Shown here piece by piece: positions 32,838-35,972 of a stretch of 35,972 bases of DNA. The stretch spans positions 1-35,972 of the forward strand of contig JAKSUQ010000020.1 in assembly GCA_024408855.1 (NCBI GenBank), in the 5' to 3' direction. A model generated the notes under the pieces. The model saw only the letters and a list, made by a program, of their open reading frames with translations. It made no database searches and was not told the DNA's origin. Position 1 is the stretch's first letter, and each line of letters starts with the position of its first letter. The position numbers were made by a program, and so were the translations under genes. Source of the DNA: a bacterium. GTDB lineage: Bacteria; Cyanobacteriota; Vampirovibrionia; Gastranaerophilales; Gastranaerophilaceae.

Positions 32838-34568
32838 ATGAGTAATAGATTAGAAAAGATTATAACGGTTGCAAGAGGGCTTGAGGCGGCCGATTTGGTT
32901 ATTAAAAATGCGAATTTAATTAATGTTTTATCAGAAGAAATTTATCTTTGTGATATTGCGATTACGGATGGTGTAGTTGTCGGTATCGGTGCCGGTTATC
33001 ACGGAAAGGAAGAAATTGATGTAAACGGTGCATATGTTTCACCTGCATTGATTGACGGGCATGTTCATATTGAGAGTTCAATGATGTTGCCGTTTGAATT
33101 TGCTAAAGCCGTTGTTCCTTGCGGTACAACAACGGTAGTTATTGATCCGCATGAGATTTCCAATGTATTGGGACTTCATGGAATTAGCTTTATGCATGAA
33201 GCTGTAAACAATTTACCTCTTAATGTGTATACAATGTTGCCGTCTTGTGTTCCTGCTACGCCGTATGAAACAACAGGCTTTGACCTTAACAGTTATGATT
33301 TGGCATTGTTAATGGATAGTAAATGGGTATTGGGTTTGGCTGAAATGATGAACTATTCCGGCTTACTTAACCTTGATAAGACGGTTCTTGCAAAACTTGA
33401 TTTAGCAAAATCAAAGGGGAAGAAAATAGACGGTCATGCTCCAATGCTTACCGGCAAGGATTTGTGTGCATATATTGCAAGCGGTGTAAAATCTGATCAT
33501 GAATGTACTGTTGCTGAGGAAGCGATTGAAAAGATAAGACTTGGAATGTATGTAATGATTAGAGAGGGAACTGCCGCAAAAGATTTGGATGCACTTATTC
33601 CGGTTTTAAAAAATAATAACACAAGAAAATGCATTTTTGTAACAGATGACAGACACCCAAAAGATTTGAGAGTACATATAAATGATATGATACGCAGGGC
33701 AATAGCAGGCGGAGTAGATATTATAAAGGCTGTTCAGGTCGGAAGTCTTAATACTGCCGAATATTTTGGGCTTGAAAATCAAGGTGCGATTGCTCCGGGG
33801 TATAAAGCTGATATGTTAATTATTCCTGACATAAATACCTTTATGCCTAATATCGTAATAAAAGACGGAAAAATAGTTGCTAAAGACGGAAAATTGATTA
33901 GTTGTCCTGAAGATTACCAAAGTCCTGCCGTAAGAAGTTCTGTTAATGTTCATTGGATAGAATTGGAAGATTTTGAGATAAAATCTGATACAAATAAGGT
34001 TAATACGATTGAAATAATTCCGCATAAGCTCGTAACAAATTTTATCGTATCGGAAGCAAAGCTGGAAAACGGTTATTTACAGAGCAATACTGATACTGAT
34101 ACATTAAAAATCGTTGTTATAGAAAGACACCGTGCAACAGGTAATATCGGGAAAGGTTTTGTAAAGGGGTTTAACCTAAAATCAGGGGCAATAGCTTCTA
34201 CAGTGGCTCATGATTCTCACAATATGATTGTAGTAGGAACAAACGATTATGATATGTATGTCGCAGCAGTGCAGTTGGTAAAAATGCAGGGCGGAAAGGT
34301 TGTTGTGAATAATGGTGAGGTTATTTCAAAACTGCCTTTGCCGATTGCAGGTTTGATGACGGATAAAGATTTTGATTATGTTGTATCACATTGTGAAGAA
34401 CTTAATTCTGCCGTACAAGGGCTGGGGTGTACGTTAGATGATGCGTTTATGACAATGGGGTTTTTGGCACTTCCTGTAATACCTGAATTAAAGATTACCG
34501 ATAAAGGGCTTTTTAGTACAAAGGCGTGGGATTTTGTCGGAATATCTCCGGATATGCCGTTCGAATAG
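32838..34568 (+). CDS. ade: Adenine deaminase
   Basis: Ade converts adenine to hypoxanthine plus ammonia in purine salvage, with a two-metal centre, in the cytosol. The 576 residues match the usual 560-600. Amidohydrolase features visible: ALIDGHVHIESSMM (metal-binding HxH), VVIDPHEISNVLG, DGHAPMLTG, SDHECTVAEEA, and FVTDDRHP. The C-terminal region has the family's second domain with HDSHNMIVVGTND. Only a poor ribosome site (GTGGG about 12 bases upstream) precedes ATG 32838. No terminator is seen in 34569-34676, which is T-rich and holds no gene. Confidence 0.95.
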   Translation: MSNRLEKIITVARGLEAADLVIKNANLINVLSEEIYLCDIAITDGVVVGIGAGYHGKEEIDVNGAYVSPALIDGHVHIESSMMLPFEFAKAVVPCGTTTVVIDPHEISNVLGLHGISFMHEAVNNLPLNVYTMLPSCVPATPYETTGFDLNSYDLALLMDSKWVLGLAEMMNYSGLLNLDKTVLAKLDLAKSKGKKIDGHAPMLTGKDLCAYIASGVKSDHECTVAEEAIEKIRLGMYVMIREGTAAKDLDALIPVLKNNNTRKCIFVTDDRHPKDLRVHINDMIRRAIAGGVDIIKAVQVGSLNTAEYFGLENQGAIAPGYKADMLIIPDINTFMPNIVIKDGKIVAKDGKLISCPEDYQSPAVRSSVNVHWIELEDFEIKSDTNKVNTIEIIPHKLVTNFIVSEAKLENGYLQSNTDTDTLKIVVIERHRATGNIGKGFVKGFNLKSGAIASTVAHDSHNMIVVGTNDYDMYVAAVQLVKMQGGKVVVNNGEVISKLPLPIAGLMTDKDFDYVVSHCEELNSAVQGLGCTLDDAFMTMGFLALPVIPELKITDKGLFSTKAWDFVGISPDMPFE

Positions 34569-34676
34569 GAATATCATTTTTGTTATTTTTGTCATGGCTT
34601 ATTTTCGTATTTTACTAATATGTTATTTTTTTGTTTTTGCTGAAATTTGTCCAAATATTAAGCAAAAAGAAAAATC

Positions 34677-34706
34677 TTTACAAAAGGCTGAAAGCCTTGG
34701 TATAAT
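34677..34706 (+). promoter_or_regulatory. Strong promoter with an inverted repeat in its spacer
   Basis: TTTACA (34677-34682), 18 bases, TGG-TATAAT (box 34701-34706). The spacer contains AAGGCT-GAA-AGCCTT, a perfect inverted repeat lying between the two promoter elements, where a bound regulator would block polymerase. The box ends six bases before an ATG at 34713. Confidence 0.7.
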
Positions 34707-34710
34707 TGCT

Positions 34711-34735
34711 ATATGATATGATATGATATGATATG
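34711..34735 (+). repeat. (ATATG)5 simple repeat at the predicted transcription start
   Basis: Five exact copies of ATATG run from 34711 to 34735. Each copy contains an ATG; each of the first four reads ATG-ATA-TGA, and each TGA overlaps the next ATG as ATGA. The fifth opens the 30-codon frame at 34733. Five-base repeats are prone to slippage. Confidence 0.97.
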
Positions 34736-34825
34736 AGGGATATTGTGTCCGCTTTGTCAATTATTTTTACTCCAAAAACTTTACATATATACGAGGACGA
34801 TTATTTAAAGTTGCTGAAAACATAA
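34733..34825 (+). CDS. Candidate 30-codon small ORF or leader peptide
   Basis: ATG 34733 to TAA 34823-34825 encodes MRDIVSALSIIFTPKTLHIY followed by EDDYLKLLKT. It has no ribosome site of its own; it begins at the last ATG of the (ATATG)5 repeat and ends 13 bases before the next gene's ATG, with that gene's GGAG in between. It could be a leader peptide controlled by the minigene chain, or only chance. No similarity is claimed. Confidence 0.3.
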   Translation: MRDIVSALSIIFTPKTLHIYEDDYLKLLKT

Positions 34826-34838
34826 CTGGAGAGTAAAT

Positions 34839-35924
34839 ATGACACAAGATGTTCAATTTTTGTTAAACAACACATTAGCAGGTTCGATAGCAAAGAAGCT
34901 GGATGCTCAAGACGGAGCAACGGACGGAAAAATCAGTGCATCAATATGGAATGCATTTGTAGCTGATAAAGACGGAAAAACAATAAAAAACAGCATAAGC
35001 ATAGAAAATGCAATGAAATCAATAACGACTTACGTAGTAAGAAAGGCAGAAGTCGGCAAACGCAACGAAATGGCAAAAGGTTGGCTGGATGCGATTTCCG
35101 GAACAGTTCCACCTGAACCGGATAAAAATCTACCGGCAGAGGGTGCAACTCCACCGGCAGAGGGTACAACTCCGCCTGCAGTTGATGAAAACCCACCGAC
35201 AGTTGACGAAAACTCACCGACAGTTGACGATAATCCACCAACGGCTGATGCAACAAATCTACCAACCAAACAGTTTTTGAGTGTGGATGAACGTATTAAA
35301 AGTAATAAATACAAAGATTGTGCGGTTATGCAACCTGACGGAGAAAAAATAGTTTATGACGAAGAGGGCTATGTTAAAGAAGTATACGACGCAAACGAAA
35401 AGATGACACGTGAAATAGAGCGATACGCTGACGACACGGTATATTTCTACGAGGATCATGAATACGATGCAAACGGAAAACAGACACGTCAAATAGTTCG
35501 AATGGCTGACGGCACGGTACATAGCTACTATGATCATGAATATGACAAAGAAGGAAAAAAGACATGTGTAATAGGGCGAAACGATGACGGCACGGTATGG
35601 TACTACGTGGATTATGAATACGACAAAGAAGGAAAAAAGACACGTGAAATAAAGCGAAATGCTGACGGCACGGTAAAGTTTTACCGTGATTATGTATACG
35701 ACGGAAACGGAAAAATGACACGTGAAATACGGCGAAACGATAACGGCACGGTATGGCGCTACTATGATTATGAATACGACAAAGAAGGAAAAATGACACG
35801 TGAAATAGTTCGAAACGGTGACGGCACAGTATGGTGCTACTATGATTATGAATACGACGGAAACGGAAACAAGGCACGTGAAATATGGCGTAATCCGGAC
35901 GGTTCAGAATGCATAGGAGAATAA
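34839..35924 (+). CDS. YD-like tandem-repeat protein, function unknown
   Basis: The 361-residue protein has no signal peptide. It has an N-terminal helical domain (1-88) with Asp/Gly loops DAQDGATDGK and DKDGKT, which resemble EF-hand-type calcium loops. A Pro/Thr/Glu/Asp-rich linker with short repeats (PPAEGTT, TVDENSP) follows (about 90-142). The C-terminal half (183-361) consists of seven 26-residue units, consensus YDxxGKxTREIxRxxDGTVxxYxDYE, close in style to YD repeats of Rhs-like proteins. Such repeats form beta-rich surfaces, often for carbohydrate or protein binding. GGAGAG lies five bases before ATG. No terminator is seen in the 48 bases left after the stop. Confidence 0.75.
   Translation: MTQDVQFLLNNTLAGSIAKKLDAQDGATDGKISASIWNAFVADKDGKTIKNSISIENAMKSITTYVVRKAEVGKRNEMAKGWLDAISGTVPPEPDKNLPAEGATPPAEGTTPPAVDENPPTVDENSPTVDDNPPTADATNLPTKQFLSVDERIKSNKYKDCAVMQPDGEKIVYDEEGYVKEVYDANEKMTREIERYADDTVYFYEDHEYDANGKQTRQIVRMADGTVHSYYDHEYDKEGKKTCVIGRNDDGTVWYYVDYEYDKEGKKTREIKRNADGTVKFYRDYVYDGNGKMTREIRRNDNGTVWRYYDYEYDKEGKMTREIVRNGDGTVWCYYDYEYDGNGNKAREIWRNPDGSECIGE
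35385..35921 (+). repeat. Seven 78-bp coding repeats
   Basis: YD dipeptides recur exactly every 26 residues (183, 209, 235, 261, 287, 313, 339). At DNA level the segments around GACACGTGAAATA and GACGGCACGGTA are nearly identical between units, so copy number could change by recombination. The last unit is truncated after GSECIGE. Confidence 0.95.
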
Positions 35925-35972
35925 AACATATCATAGAACAGGTGCAATTTCATTGTTGTCCCGAATAAATTC

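Noticed and set aside
34594..34716. Open frame of 40-60 codons after ade, hydrophobic (MAYFRILLICYFFVF).
   Set aside because: It has no ribosome site, lies in T-rich DNA that always looks hydrophobic, and overlaps the promoter of the next gene.
34711..34735. CRISPR or attachment-site interpretation of the ATATG repeat.
   Set aside because: The repeat is a five-base microsatellite without spacers, and no integrase or mobile-element gene is nearby. No insertion sequence was seen in the window.
35374..35934. Long antisense frame (186 codons) opposite the YD-like repeats.
   Set aside because: It is the mirror of a repetitive gene: the 78-bp period keeps stop codons out of another frame. Residue composition is implausible and it has no start signals.

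Overview
The window is AT-rich bacterial chromosome. The best guess for its source is a non-photosynthetic relative of cyanobacteria (Melainabacteria/Vampirovibrionia, probably gut Gastranaerophilales). Four things point that way: an AAA ATPase of the plastid/cyanobacterial Ycf45 type with an R3H motif; strictly fermentative chemistry (pyruvate formate-lyase); flagellin; and several low-complexity proteins of a style I associate with that group. This assignment is inference, because no rRNA gene is present to confirm it.

Layout. 1-53: 5' part of a tRNA-Ile(GAU), cut by the window edge. 202-5304: lineage-type membrane and secreted proteins (a degenerate GT2-like protein with a Cys tail, an exported protein, a 730-residue membrane protein with a fresh 69-bp tandem duplication, and a thioredoxin-fold protein without CXXC). 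5318-7297: fabI and a flagellin gene with its own terminator. 7521-10792: four same-strand genes (PfkB sugar kinase, Cas4/RecB-like nuclease with four Cys, tatD, tlyA). 10794-16239: a TPR protein, ruvC, a lone dehydratase-activase-like protein, clpX and clpP. 16739-20776: a giant RTX-like protein behind a structured leader, followed by two strong terminators. 21222-23657: a pyruvate formate-lyase split into two genes. 23661-26419: an RqcH/NFACT protein and a possible kinase-fold protein. 26600-30998: small exported proteins, the lspA-rluD group, a lone receiver-domain protein and rnpA. 31203-35924: the Ycf45-like ATPase, adenine deaminase and a YD-like repeat protein.

The most striking system is the split glycyl radical enzyme. 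The catalytic subunit keeps the Cys-Cys pair, but its polypeptide leaves the PFL family just before the glycyl radical domain and ends in a novel Cys-rich tail. The missing radical domain (RVSGYAV) is a separate 81-residue protein encoded 18 bases downstream. This would make the oxygen-sensitive radical part an exchangeable subunit.

A second pattern runs through the whole window. Five genes (tatD, ruvC, rnpA and two exported proteins) have a TATAAT box, usually extended as TGnTATAAT, only 6-8 bases before the ATG and no Shine-Dalgarno sequence, which predicts leaderless mRNAs. The same geometry ahead of the last gene falls on the first ATG of an (ATATG)5 repeat, where it creates a chain of start-stop minigenes leading into a 30-codon small ORF. 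Genes are packed tail to tail: seven convergent pairs are separated by 45 bases or less, and only one of them has a visible terminator.
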